Source of the DNA: a virus
Reading direction: 5' to 3' (one strand)
Virus record (IMG/VR): IMGVR_UViG_3300025889_000520
Span: 1 to 32,752 of that record
Length of the DNA: 32,752 bases
The notes beneath the pieces were generated by a model. The model had not been told where the DNA came from and did not search any database. It was given only the letters and a program-made list of their open reading frames with translations. Positions 21,212 to 26,448 of the stretch are shown here, in pieces (position 1 is the stretch's first letter; every line of letters begins with the position of its first letter). The translations under genes were made by a program, and so were the position numbers.

Positions 21212-21497
21212 TAGACCTGTCCTTATCGTAGTAGCCGGTGTAGATAACGGCCTGTCCTTCGTCATCGTATTCGACCGTTACCTGGTCGTTCCGAATGGCT
21301 TCGGTAACGAACAACTCGCTGCTACGCTCGCCCTTATTGCGTCGGTTGATCTCGGCCTGAACCGCCTGAACACCTTCAGCATATGCGGTTACATCGTCTG
21401 CGTAGCGTTTGACCTGCTCAGCGTAAGTCTGAATAGTTTCAGACAGCCACCTGTCGGGCACCTCAGCCAACTCTTTTCGGTCAGTCATTATGAACAT
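21198..21497 (-). CDS. Hypothetical protein, helical N-terminus
   Basis: A 99-residue protein from ATG 21497 with GGGAAG at 5 nt; a second ATG three codons in is possible. It has a heptad-rich helix (QTYAEQVKRYADDVTAYAEGVQAVQAEI) then a small beta-like part (DQVTVEYDDEGQAVIYTGYY). No family recognised. Confidence 0.6.
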   Translation of the reverse strand: MFIMTDRKELAEVPDRWLSETIQTYAEQVKRYADDVTAYAEGVQAVQAEINRRNKGERSSELFVTEAIRNDQVTVEYDDEGQAVIYTGYYDKDRSNGKS

Positions 21498-21499
21498 TG

Positions 21500-21685
21500 T
21501 TACTTCCCTCCGTTCTTGTTCTCGATTACCAGCACCGCCGCCACCGCTACGAACAAGGCAGCGGCGGCTACGGTTGCGATGACCGCCGGCAGAAACACCC
21601 CGGCGTGAACCTCCTGCGGAAGCACCGCCCCGGTCAAGACCAGGGCGATGCCTCCGAATACAGCGGGTGGGGTCGTCTTGCTCAC
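21500..21685 (-). CDS. Two-helix membrane protein
   Basis: A 61-residue protein from GTG 21685 (GTGA overlap). It has hydrophobic segments at about 8-23 and 30-54, with a short basic C-terminus (ENKNGGK). It looks like a small inner-membrane protein of an early accessory operon, perhaps involved in superinfection exclusion; that is a guess from position. Confidence 0.6.
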   Translation of the reverse strand: MSKTTPPAVFGGIALVLTGAVLPQEVHAGVFLPAVIATVAAAALFVAVAAVLVIENKNGGK

Positions 21686-21906
21686 TTGCCGATCACCTCC
21701 CGCAGAATCAACTCGGCGGTTGTGATCCCGTTGTATTCGGACGGGTGGCCCCCGTTCTCACGGGTGAACCCTTCCGCTGCCTCTTCCAGCAGGTCAATCG
21801 CCCGCTGAACCTTCTCGACCGCTTGCTCTCGGGCGAACTCCTGCATCTGCCTCTCGGCATCTTGCAGCCTGTCCTCTACGCTTGCATACACCTTCACCTT
21901 TGCCAT
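21682..21906 (-). CDS. Hypothetical helical protein
   Basis: A 74-residue protein. ATG 21906 is chosen because it sits at the conserved spacing after AAGAGGTGAGAAGA that every leader of this block shows; a start at 21933 would read the Shine-Dalgarno as protein. It has a helical body (SVEDRLQDAERQMQEFAREQAVEKVQRAIDLLEEAAEGF) and a short C-terminal region. The function is unknown. Confidence 0.62.
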   Translation of the reverse strand: MAKVKVYASVEDRLQDAERQMQEFAREQAVEKVQRAIDLLEEAAEGFTRENGGHPSEYNGITTAELILREVIGK

Positions 21907-21932
21907 TCTTCTCACCTCTTCTTTTCTATTCA

Positions 21933-21956
21933 CCCACCGAGCTTATTCCCGATAGG
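21933..21956 (-). promoter_or_regulatory. AATAG-loop hairpin, copy a
   Basis: Minus strand CCTATCGGG, loop AATAAG, CTCGGTGGG: nine pairs, several G-U. It lies 26 nt before the ATG at 21906 and 4 nt after the tRNA-like element. Its weak pairing is compensated by many wobbles, which suggests the fold is kept. Confidence 0.55.
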
Positions 21957-21960
21957 TAGG

Positions 21961-22007
21961 GCGCACCCCCGGACTCGAACCGGGGCGCGGGCCTGGAACC
22001 CCTGCGC
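21961..22007 (-). ncRNA. tRNA-like three-way-junction element, copy a
   Basis: On the minus strand the closing stem GCGCA/TGCGC encloses a hairpin with stem GGG/CCC and a 7-nt loop TTCCAGG, then a T-arm-like hairpin CCCGG, loop TTCGAGT, CCGGG. The T loop is identical to a canonical tRNA T loop and base 2 of the first loop is T, as at tRNA position 33. There is no D arm and no CCA. Its 5' end overlaps the TAG stop of the preceding gene. Confidence 0.6.
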
Positions 22008-22249
22008 TAGTCGCCAACCCTCTTGTTCTCTGCCCATTCTCTGGCAACCTGCAGCACCTTTTCACCGCCGTCCGTCATAGACATCTCTTCACCCCAATAC
22101 TTCCAGCCGCGGTCAGCGAACTCGGGAAAGACTTCAGTGACGTGGTAATCCACCCGAGGGGCGCAAGGTTCGTGATCCACGACCTCCCCCGTTTCTGAAT
22201 CCACGCTTAGATATCCGCGCACCGTGTAAGACACTCGCCCTATGGCCAT
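22007..22249 (-). CDS. Hypothetical protein
   Basis: An 80-residue protein from ATG 22249, with AGAGGTGAAGA at the standard distance. It begins with a beta-like segment (GRVSYTVRGYLSVDSETGEVVDHE) and ends with a helix (GGEKVLQVAREWAENKRVGD). No family is recognised. It is the first gene after promoter b. Confidence 0.6.
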   Translation of the reverse strand: MAIGRVSYTVRGYLSVDSETGEVVDHEPCAPRVDYHVTEVFPEFADRGWKYWGEEMSMTDGGEKVLQVAREWAENKRVGD

Positions 22250-22279
22250 TCTTCACCTCTTCCCATTCGTATTGACTTA

Positions 22280-22316
22280 CCTCTACACCGTAGCATATGC
22301 GCCGGCGTAGTGTCGC
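22280..22316 (-). promoter_or_regulatory. Leftward promoter b
   Basis: On the minus strand: -35 GCGACA (22316-22311), 18-nt spacer, extended -10 TGC-TACGGT (-10 at 22292-22287). The surrounding 50 nt (22254-22307) are nearly identical to promoter d, with one base inserted or deleted, down to the Shine-Dalgarno. Confidence 0.6.
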
Positions 22317-22322
22317 CACCCC

Positions 22323-22946
22323 TTAGAAGGGAATGGCGACCTCTTCGGCAGATTCCTCTACCGTCAAGACTTCCCGCTTCGCGTCCGGGGTCTTACTTAG
22401 AAGCTCGACCACCGCTTCCACGCTCCGCTTAGGTTTCCGATCTTCAGCGACCACCGCCGCCCGGATCGCTTCCGCTTCCCCCTCGACCAGACTTAGCAGG
22501 GGTTCAGCCTTCTCCGCTTCCAGCATTGGCGGGGCGTTCACCTGTTCCGCCGTGAACACCGGCCAGGGGTAGAACCCCGGCCCTTTCGTGATATATCCGG
22601 CGGCGGTTGCCCCTTTCGGGATCGTCCCGCCCCACCTCTTCCACTCTTGGAAGGTTCCCGCCATCTTCCCCGGCATCTGATACGCGATTAGCGCGGCATT
22701 CGTAGGCGTAGCGTCCGGGTGTAGGCGTATCGCCTTCAGGATCAGCGGCGCGGCCTTCTCGGGGTCCTCTTCCATCCACCCCACCATCGCCCGCAACCTT
22801 TCGGCGTGGTCGTCCCGAGCTTTCCGCTTCTCCGCTTTCGTGCGGAAAGAATGAAGGGGGCGCTTCTCACTCCCCCCCGCTGCTCGGTAAGAATCGCGCA
22901 GGGCGCGGCGCTCGTCCCTCTCGATCACTTCAGCGGCGCTAGGCAT
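22323..22946 (-). CDS. ArdC N-terminal-domain-like protein (putative antirestriction / ssDNA-binding)
   Basis: A 207-residue protein from ATG 22946, overlapping the preceding gene by 8 nt. The central part GTFQEWKRWGGTIPKGATAAGYITKGPGFYPWPVFTAEQV resembles the ArdC N-terminal domain: a helix with W, the K-G turn (RKGEKG in ArdC), then beta strands leading to VF...EQ. ArdC proteins bind single-stranded DNA and protect incoming DNA from restriction. The ArdC metalloprotease half is absent. N- and C-terminal parts are charged helices; the C-terminus EEVAIPF recalls an SSB-like acidic tip. Confidence 0.5.
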   Translation of the reverse strand: MPSAAEVIERDERRALRDSYRAAGGSEKRPLHSFRTKAEKRKARDDHAERLRAMVGWMEEDPEKAAPLILKAIRLHPDATPTNAALIAYQMPGKMAGTFQEWKRWGGTIPKGATAAGYITKGPGFYPWPVFTAEQVNAPPMLEAEKAEPLLSLVEGEAEAIRAAVVAEDRKPKRSVEAVVELLSKTPDAKREVLTVEESAEEVAIPF

Positions 22947-23157
22947 CCTTGCCCCCGCTCACCCGCTCCAGCTCATACCCGCGCCCGTAAATCTGCACGT
23001 CTTCCATCTCCAGGGCGGGGGCATAAATGACCTCGACCGTTTGCGACGAGATCGGCAAGGTGAACACTCTCACCTCTACGACCTCACCCGTTCCGCCTTC
23101 TTGGTCCCGCACGATATCGCCGGGGCGCAGGTCTTCTACCTTTACCTTCTCGCTCAT
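22939..23157 (-). CDS. Small beta-rich protein
   Basis: A 72-residue protein from ATG 23157 at the conserved distance after AAAGGTGAGAAG. It reads as a small beta barrel (VEDLRPGDIVRDQEGGTGEVVEVRVFTLPISSQTVEVIYAP), like KOW- or Sm-type folds, ending in YELERVSGGKDA. Function is unknown. It overlaps the ArdC-like gene, so the two are coupled. Confidence 0.6.
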   Translation of the reverse strand: MSEKVKVEDLRPGDIVRDQEGGTGEVVEVRVFTLPISSQTVEVIYAPALEMEDVQIYGRGYELERVSGGKDA

Positions 23158-23177
23158 CTTCTCACCTTTCCTATTCA

Positions 23178-23201
23178 CCCCCCCGCCCTATTGCGAGGGG
23201 G
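23178..23201 (-). promoter_or_regulatory. AATAG-loop hairpin, copy c
   Basis: Minus strand CCCCCTCGC, loop AATAGG, GCGGGGGGG: nine pairs with one G-U. It lies 20 nt before the ATG at 23157 and 3 nt after the tRNA-like element. Confidence 0.65.
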
Positions 23202-23204
23202 AAA

Positions 23205-23254
23205 CCCGCGCCGCCGGACTCGAACCGGCCAGGGGCATCTAACCCCGGCGCAGG
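23205..23254 (-). ncRNA. tRNA-like three-way-junction element, copy c
   Basis: On the minus strand the closing stem CCTGCGCC/GGCGCGGG (8 bp, one G-U) encloses GGGG, loop TTAGATG, CCCC, then 2 nt, then GCCGG, loop TTCGAGT, CCGGC. All helices abut with no spare bases except the 2-nt linker. This is the geometry of a tRNA lacking the D arm; the T arm is canonical. It begins 12 nt after the stop of the gene at 23267. Confidence 0.7.
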
Positions 23255-23266
23255 AAACCCCGCCCC

Positions 23267-23542
23267 CTAAACCCGCAGGGCGTCCCGCAGGTTTCGCCAA
23301 TCTTCCCGCCCCTGCGGGGTGCGGTAATCCCTTTCGCTTTCGTGAACCCTTTCGCGCACTTGCGACTTGTCCGGGTAGCGGGTGGCATCTGTCCCGTCAT
23401 ACCCCGGCGCGGTCAGGGTGAACCCGTCTATCTCTTCCCCCCGGAAATAGACGCTAGTCCACTCGCCGCCATACCAGACATAAGTCCGGCCCGATCCGCG
23501 AAAGTGCCACCGCCCCGCTACCTTCTCGCCTTCTCTCGCCAT
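23267..23542 (-). CDS. Hypothetical protein
   Basis: A 91-residue protein from ATG 23542 at the conserved distance after AAGAGGTGAGAAGA. It has an aromatic beta-rich first half (WHFRGSGRTYVWYGGEWTSVYFRGEEIDGF) and a charged helical end. No family is recognised. It is the first gene after promoter d. Confidence 0.6.
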   Translation of the reverse strand: MAREGEKVAGRWHFRGSGRTYVWYGGEWTSVYFRGEEIDGFTLTAPGYDGTDATRYPDKSQVRERVHESERDYRTPQGREDWRNLRDALRV

Positions 23543-23576
23543 TCTTCTCACCTCTTCCTATTCGTATTTGACTTAC

Positions 23577-23611
23577 CTCTACACCGTAGCACATACACCG
23601 GCGGCGCACAA
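23577..23611 (-). promoter_or_regulatory. Leftward promoter d
   Basis: On the minus strand: -35 TTGTGC (23611-23606), 17-nt spacer, extended -10 TGC-TACGGT (-10 at 23588-23583). It is a near-identical copy of promoter b and is followed by the same leader into AGGAAGAGGTGAGAAGA. Confidence 0.65.
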
Positions 23612-23634
23612 TCCCGCCGCCCCTCCTCTTCCAC

Positions 23635-23808
23635 CTATGCCGCCCGGCTGCTCGACGAGCTCAGATAGCCGCCCGCCCTTAGCCTTTGCAACCGTTCCAC
23701 GCATCGCCGGCAGGGTCCAGGACCCCTAACCGCCCCCCGCCCGCAACCTTTGCAGGGGTGGTATTCGCTCAGATACCGGGCGACCTGCGCCCCTTCTCCT
23801 CTTCTCAC
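23635..23808 (-). CDS. Small zinc-finger protein (GTG start)
   Basis: A 57-residue protein. GTG 23808 occupies exactly the place that ATG has in the other leaders, after AAGAGGTGAGAAG. CKGCGRGAVRGPGPCRRC is a compact four-Cys zinc knuckle, and the tail is SSSSS-rich. It is probably a nucleic-acid-binding or protein-interaction module. Confidence 0.55.
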   Translation of the reverse strand: MRRGEGAQVARYLSEYHPCKGCGRGAVRGPGPCRRCVERLQRLRAGGYLSSSSSRAA

Positions 23809-23828
23809 CTTCTCACCTCTTCTATTCA

Positions 23829-23853
23829 CCCGCCGGGCCTATTCCCGGACGGG
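23829..23853 (-). promoter_or_regulatory. AATAG-loop hairpin, copy e
   Basis: Minus strand CCCG-T-CCGGG, loop AATAGG, CCCGGCGGG, with one bulged T. It lies 20 nt before the GTG at 23808 and 3 nt after the tRNA-like element. Confidence 0.62.
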
Positions 23854-23856
23854 CAG

Positions 23857-23906
23857 AGCGCGGGCCGGGGCACGATCCCGGCAGGGGCCACTATCCCCCC
23901 CGCGCT
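23857..23906 (-). ncRNA. tRNA-like three-way-junction element, copy e
   Basis: On the minus strand the closing stem AGCGCGG/CCGCGCT (7 bp) encloses GGGG, loop ATAGTGG, CCCC, one linker base, and GCCGGG, loop ATCGTGC, CCCGGC. Stem sequences differ from copies c and f but the fold and loop lengths (7 and 7) are the same. It begins 11 nt after the stop of the gene at 23918. Confidence 0.65.
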
Positions 23907-23917
23907 AACCTGCGCCG

Positions 23918-24208
23918 CTATTCGGGGCGCAGGTATTCCCCCCGTGACCATTGACCGTTGATCTTCCCCTCCCACCCGATTAGGTAGGCGGGGCGGGCGG
24001 CGAAGGGGGGCAGAATCTCCCCCGCCATACTACGCCGCACATATTCGCCCGGGGTTGCCGGGGCGGAATCTCTTACCACCCGCAATACCTCCCCGGTTGC
24101 GTGACCGTGATGATGCCTAACCCGGTCCCCCCGATAGAAGATCCCCCGCGCATTGTGCGCCTTCCGTTGCCGGGCGAATACCTCTGCCCACTCGCTTTCG
24201 GATATCAT
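23918..24208 (-). CDS. Hypothetical protein
   Basis: A 96-residue protein from ATG 24208, after GGAAGGGGTGAAGA. It has a helical N-terminus (SESEWAEVFARQRKAHNARG), then a His-rich turn (RVRHHHGHATGEVLRVV) and a beta-rich C-terminus (YLIGWEGKINGQWSRGEYL). The small beta domain resembles SH3-like phage proteins, not enough for a family call. Confidence 0.6.
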   Translation of the reverse strand: MISESEWAEVFARQRKAHNARGIFYRGDRVRHHHGHATGEVLRVVRDSAPATPGEYVRRSMAGEILPPFAARPAYLIGWEGKINGQWSRGEYLRPE

Positions 24209-24228
24209 TCTTCACCCCTTCCATTCCA

Positions 24229-24248
24229 CCCCCGCCCTATTGCGGGAG
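24229..24248 (-). promoter_or_regulatory. AATAG-loop hairpin, copy f
   Basis: Minus strand CTCCCGC, loop AATAGG, GCGGGGG: seven pairs with one G-U. It lies 20 nt before the ATG at 24208 and 2 nt after the tRNA-like element. Confidence 0.65.
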
Positions 24249-24250
24249 AG

Positions 24251-24302
24251 TATCGCGCCCCGGTCACGATCCGGGCGCGGGGCATCTAACCCCGGCGCGA
24301 TA
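24251..24302 (-). ncRNA. tRNA-like three-way-junction element, copy f
   Basis: On the minus strand the closing stem TATCGCGCC/GGCGCGATA (9 perfect pairs) encloses GGGG, loop TTAGATG, CCCC (extendable to CGGGG/CCCCG), a short linker and CCCGG, loop ATCGTGA, CCGGG. The closing stem differs from copy c by compensating changes on both sides. It begins 8 nt after the stop of the gene at 24311. Confidence 0.7.
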
Positions 24303-24310
24303 TGGCGCGG

Positions 24311-24526
24311 TTATTCGGCAAACGCTTTGCCGAAACTTTCCAAAGCTTCCGGGCCTATCCGCTTCCACCCGCTCCCGGTCAGCTCGTGAACCTCTACGCC
24401 TGGCGTATGCCACCGCACGTTGCGCTCGTCCAATACATCGAATACCGCGCCAAGATCGTCACACTCTTCTGACCAGATCAGACCGCACCCGCTTTGCTCC
24501 TGACTAACCTCGTAACTGTATGCCAT
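24311..24526 (-). CDS. Hypothetical protein, first gene of the leftward block
   Basis: A 71-residue protein from ATG 24526, after AAGAGGTGAGA. It is acidic, with Trp and Cys residues (GCGLIWSEECDDLGAVFDVLDERNVRWHTPG), a mix of helix and strand. No family is recognised. It is closest to the strongest-looking leftward promoter. Confidence 0.6.
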   Translation of the reverse strand: MAYSYEVSQEQSGCGLIWSEECDDLGAVFDVLDERNVRWHTPGVEVHELTGSGWKRIGPEALESFGKAFAE

Positions 24527-24547
24527 TTCTCACCTCTTCTATTCGCG

Positions 24548-24565
24548 CCCCGCACTATTGCGGGA
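24548..24565 (-). promoter_or_regulatory. AATAG-loop hairpin, copy g
   Basis: Minus strand TCCCGC, loop AATAGT, GCGGGG: six pairs with one G-U. It lies 21 nt before the ATG at 24526, without a tRNA-like element in front; a promoter takes that place. Confidence 0.6.
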
Positions 24566-24573
24566 ACGGTTAG

Positions 24574-24603
24574 AAGATAGCACACTATCCGGCGAATAGG
24601 CAA
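24574..24603 (-). promoter_or_regulatory. Leftward promoter g
   Basis: On the minus strand: -35 TTGCCT (24603-24598), 18-nt spacer, extended -10 TGC-TATCTT (-10 at 24579-24574). It shares the TGC-TAnnnT pattern of promoters b and d and would start RNA just before the AATAG hairpin. Confidence 0.6.
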
Positions 24604-24655
24604 CCGCCCGCAATAGATAGATAAGACTCTCCCCTATTGCCCCCCTCTATATAAG

Positions 24656-24760
24656 GGGCGCAGGGGGCGAAATCGAATAGGGCGCAGGGGTGCAGGGGAT
24701 AGCGTCACCAGGGGCGCAGGGTCAGGGTGGGCGGGTCAGGGACGCGTCACGCCCTGCGCC
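24656..24760 (+). repeat. GGGCGCAGGG repeats, three direct and one inverted
   Basis: GGGCGCAGGG at 24656-24665, 24680-24689 and 24712-24721. CCCTGCGCC, the reverse complement of its first nine matching bases, lies at 24752-24760. Spacing is 24 and 32 nt. Several looser GCAGGGG variants lie between. Repeated boxes near the terminase genes suggest protein-binding sites, for instance of the TerS-like protein. Confidence 0.5.
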
Positions 24761-25014
24761 GCGCCGCACAAAGAGGAGAGCTCCCCCGGCCCCTGGCCCC
24801 GGATCGTGCGCCCCCCGTTAGGTAGCCGGGAGGTCACACACGCCCGCCACACGCCTAGAGAGAATCCCCCCCGCGAACGGGGCGCGATATATCCGGGAAG
24901 GCGAAACCCGATATCCCCCCCGTTGCGGGTGCAGGGGGGGAGGGGAGGGGCGCGCACCCGCCGGCGCCCTAACTACTACCCGGTCCCGTATAGAGATTTT
25001 CCCCCCCAAAGGCC

Positions 25015-25033
25015 CCCCTGCCCCGCGCAGGGG
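25015..25033 (+). terminator. Hairpin before the packaging operon
   Basis: CCCCTGC (25015-25021), loop CCCGC, GCAGGGG (25027-25033). There is no T tail, so it may stabilise or regulate the leader instead of ending transcription. The same 7-bp stem occurs before the scaffold gene at 30530. Confidence 0.4.
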
Positions 25034-25056
25034 CCACACTCGATGAAAGGAAAGCA

Positions 25057-25200
25057 ATGAAGGCACCCTGGGAGCGCCCCCGCCCGAAGGTCAAGCGCAA
25101 GCCCCTTACCCGCGTTCAGCGGGCGGAGGCTAAGGCGCGGGCCAAGCGAGCAGGTAGGCCGTATCCGAACCTCGTAGATAATATGGCGGCAGGTCGCTAG
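25057..25200 (+). CDS. Small basic protein with AGRPYPNLVDNM motif
   Basis: A 47-residue, very basic protein from ATG 25057, with AAAGGAAAG upstream. The ending KARAKRAGRPYPNLVDNMAAGR matches a conserved motif I recall from small proteins of marine and freshwater phages, encoded near the terminase. Function is unknown; the charge suggests nucleic-acid contact. The next gene's ATG follows its stop without a gap. Confidence 0.65.
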   Translation: MKAPWERPRPKVKRKPLTRVQRAEAKARAKRAGRPYPNLVDNMAAGR

Positions 25201-26448
25201 ATGCCCGGCCCACTCGCAGGCGCGGGCAAGCGCGATGTTCGTAAAGCTCGGCGTATTGCCAAAAAAAATCCGAAACTTTCCGGGCCGCAGGTGGCCGCTC
25301 GGGTGAAGACCGCCCCCGGCTATGTGGCCGCAGCGGATATGCGCGGGGGGCAGGCCCGCGCTAGTCGTGACCGTCGCACCATTCGCAAGGCTTACAGCAC
25401 GATCCGCAAGGCTGCCCCGAACAATGGATACGCAGGCACTCAGGGGATTGCCGCCGATCTTGCCGTCCGTATAGGTAAGGAAATGGGCGTAATGCCCTCC
25501 CTGCTTATGGGCCTTATGGAGATCGAGTCGGGGTTCGACCCGAACGCGGTATCCAGCGCAAGCGCAGGTGGACTTACTCAGTTCATTCCTAGCACCGCTC
25601 AGACCTACAACGTTCAATATGGGAACTCTCCGCAGGCGATGGAATCGCAGGTGCGTGGAGCTGCCCGTTACCTACGCGATCTCGGCTTGAAAGACGATGT
25701 TCGCCTGGCCCTTGCCTCCTACAACGCAGGCCCAGGCAATCCTTCTGCCGCCGGCGACTACCCCGAGAATGTTCTTGCTGCCGCGCAGGGCTACCGCGAC
25801 CTCGACCGCCCCGCCCTCACCCCTGCGGTCAAGGCCGCTCGCTCGACCTTGCGGGAAATGGATCAGCCGCTTCCGAAGATGACGGTCAAGGCCAAGCCAA
25901 CCAAGATGGCGACCATTGAGCAAATCGGAAAGATTGCTCAGAAGCGGTTCGGGCTGACGGTCGGAGAGAACGCAGCCTTTACGGGTGTGACCCCGACCGG
26001 GGGCCACGCCGACAATAGTTTCCACTACTCAAATGCCGCGATTGACGTGACGGGTGACTCGGGACAGTTGATGGCTTTCAACAAGTTCGTAGCCCGTAAG
26101 TATGGTGGCGACCTTGAAGAACTCTTCTACGACCCCGGCGTGAACATAAATGATGGTCAACCCAGCTCTCCAATCGGCGGTCACGGATCGCACGTTCACG
26201 TCGCAGAGACAACGGGGGCCGATACGGGCTACTACGGCCCGATAACGGGCAGCGGGGTAGTCGGTGGTTCGACGGGAGGCTCTGGGGTTTTTGATTTTTC
26301 TGCCCCGATAACCGAAGCCGAGCGCCGCCGCCGCCGTCGAGTGCGAGCCATTCGCAACACGCCCCTCCCAACTATCGCAAGCCCTTTGTCGGATACGAGC
26401 GGTTCTGACCTTCAGGCGCTTGCCAAGAAATACGGCATAGCAATATGA
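25201..26448 (+). CDS. Virion-associated lysin: SLT transglycosylase plus M15-like peptidase
   Basis: A 415-residue two-domain protein. Domain 1 (about 85-190) is a lytic transglycosylase: MEIESGFDPNAVSSASAGGLTQF gives the catalytic ES pair (E109) and GLxQ, and ASYNAGPGN (172-180) is the family's AYNAG signature. Domain 2 (about 240-340) has SFHYSNAAIDV (H275, D282) and GGHGSHVHVAE (H331, H333), the zinc-ligand layout of M15-like peptidases. A low-complexity Gly/Ser linker and a poly-Arg stretch follow. The basic N-terminus resembles the neighbouring small proteins. It probably opens the cell wall during DNA entry. Confidence 0.85.
   Translation: MPGPLAGAGKRDVRKARRIAKKNPKLSGPQVAARVKTAPGYVAAADMRGGQARASRDRRTIRKAYSTIRKAAPNNGYAGTQGIAADLAVRIGKEMGVMPSLLMGLMEIESGFDPNAVSSASAGGLTQFIPSTAQTYNVQYGNSPQAMESQVRGAARYLRDLGLKDDVRLALASYNAGPGNPSAAGDYPENVLAAAQGYRDLDRPALTPAVKAARSTLREMDQPLPKMTVKAKPTKMATIEQIGKIAQKRFGLTVGENAAFTGVTPTGGHADNSFHYSNAAIDVTGDSGQLMAFNKFVARKYGGDLEELFYDPGVNINDGQPSSPIGGHGSHVHVAETTGADTGYYGPITGSGVVGGSTGGSGVFDFSAPITEAERRRRRRVRAIRNTPLPTIASPLSDTSGSDLQALAKKYGIAI

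Larger units (their letters stand above)
24604..25056. other. Divergent non-coding GC-rich region
   Basis: About 450 nt without a convincing gene between the leftward block and the rightward packaging operon. It is full of C and G runs. It holds a CTATATAAGG stretch near 24646-24656, the GGGCGCAGGG repeats (24656-24760), an inverted-repeat-like GATATATCCGGG...CCCGATATC (about 24888-24918) and a hairpin at 25015-25033. Short frames on both strands here have repetitive Arg/Pro composition and look like by-products of base composition. It is the likely site of the rightward packaging promoter and possibly a packaging (cos/pac) sequence. Confidence 0.6.

Noticed and set aside
20878-21231. A 117-codon plus-strand frame in the leftward block
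   Set aside because: It is antisense to a well-supported minus-strand gene and is Pro/Ser/Leu-rich without recognisable structure.
21961-24302. The tRNA-like elements as functional tRNA genes
   Set aside because: None has a D arm or an encoded CCA, and the closing stems run straight into the first hairpin. They are described as tRNA-like RNA folds, not tRNAs.
24604-25056. Arg/Pro-rich frames on both strands in the divergent GC-rich region
   Set aside because: No ribosome binding sites, repetitive composition, and overlapping frames on both strands; likely a by-product of C and G runs.
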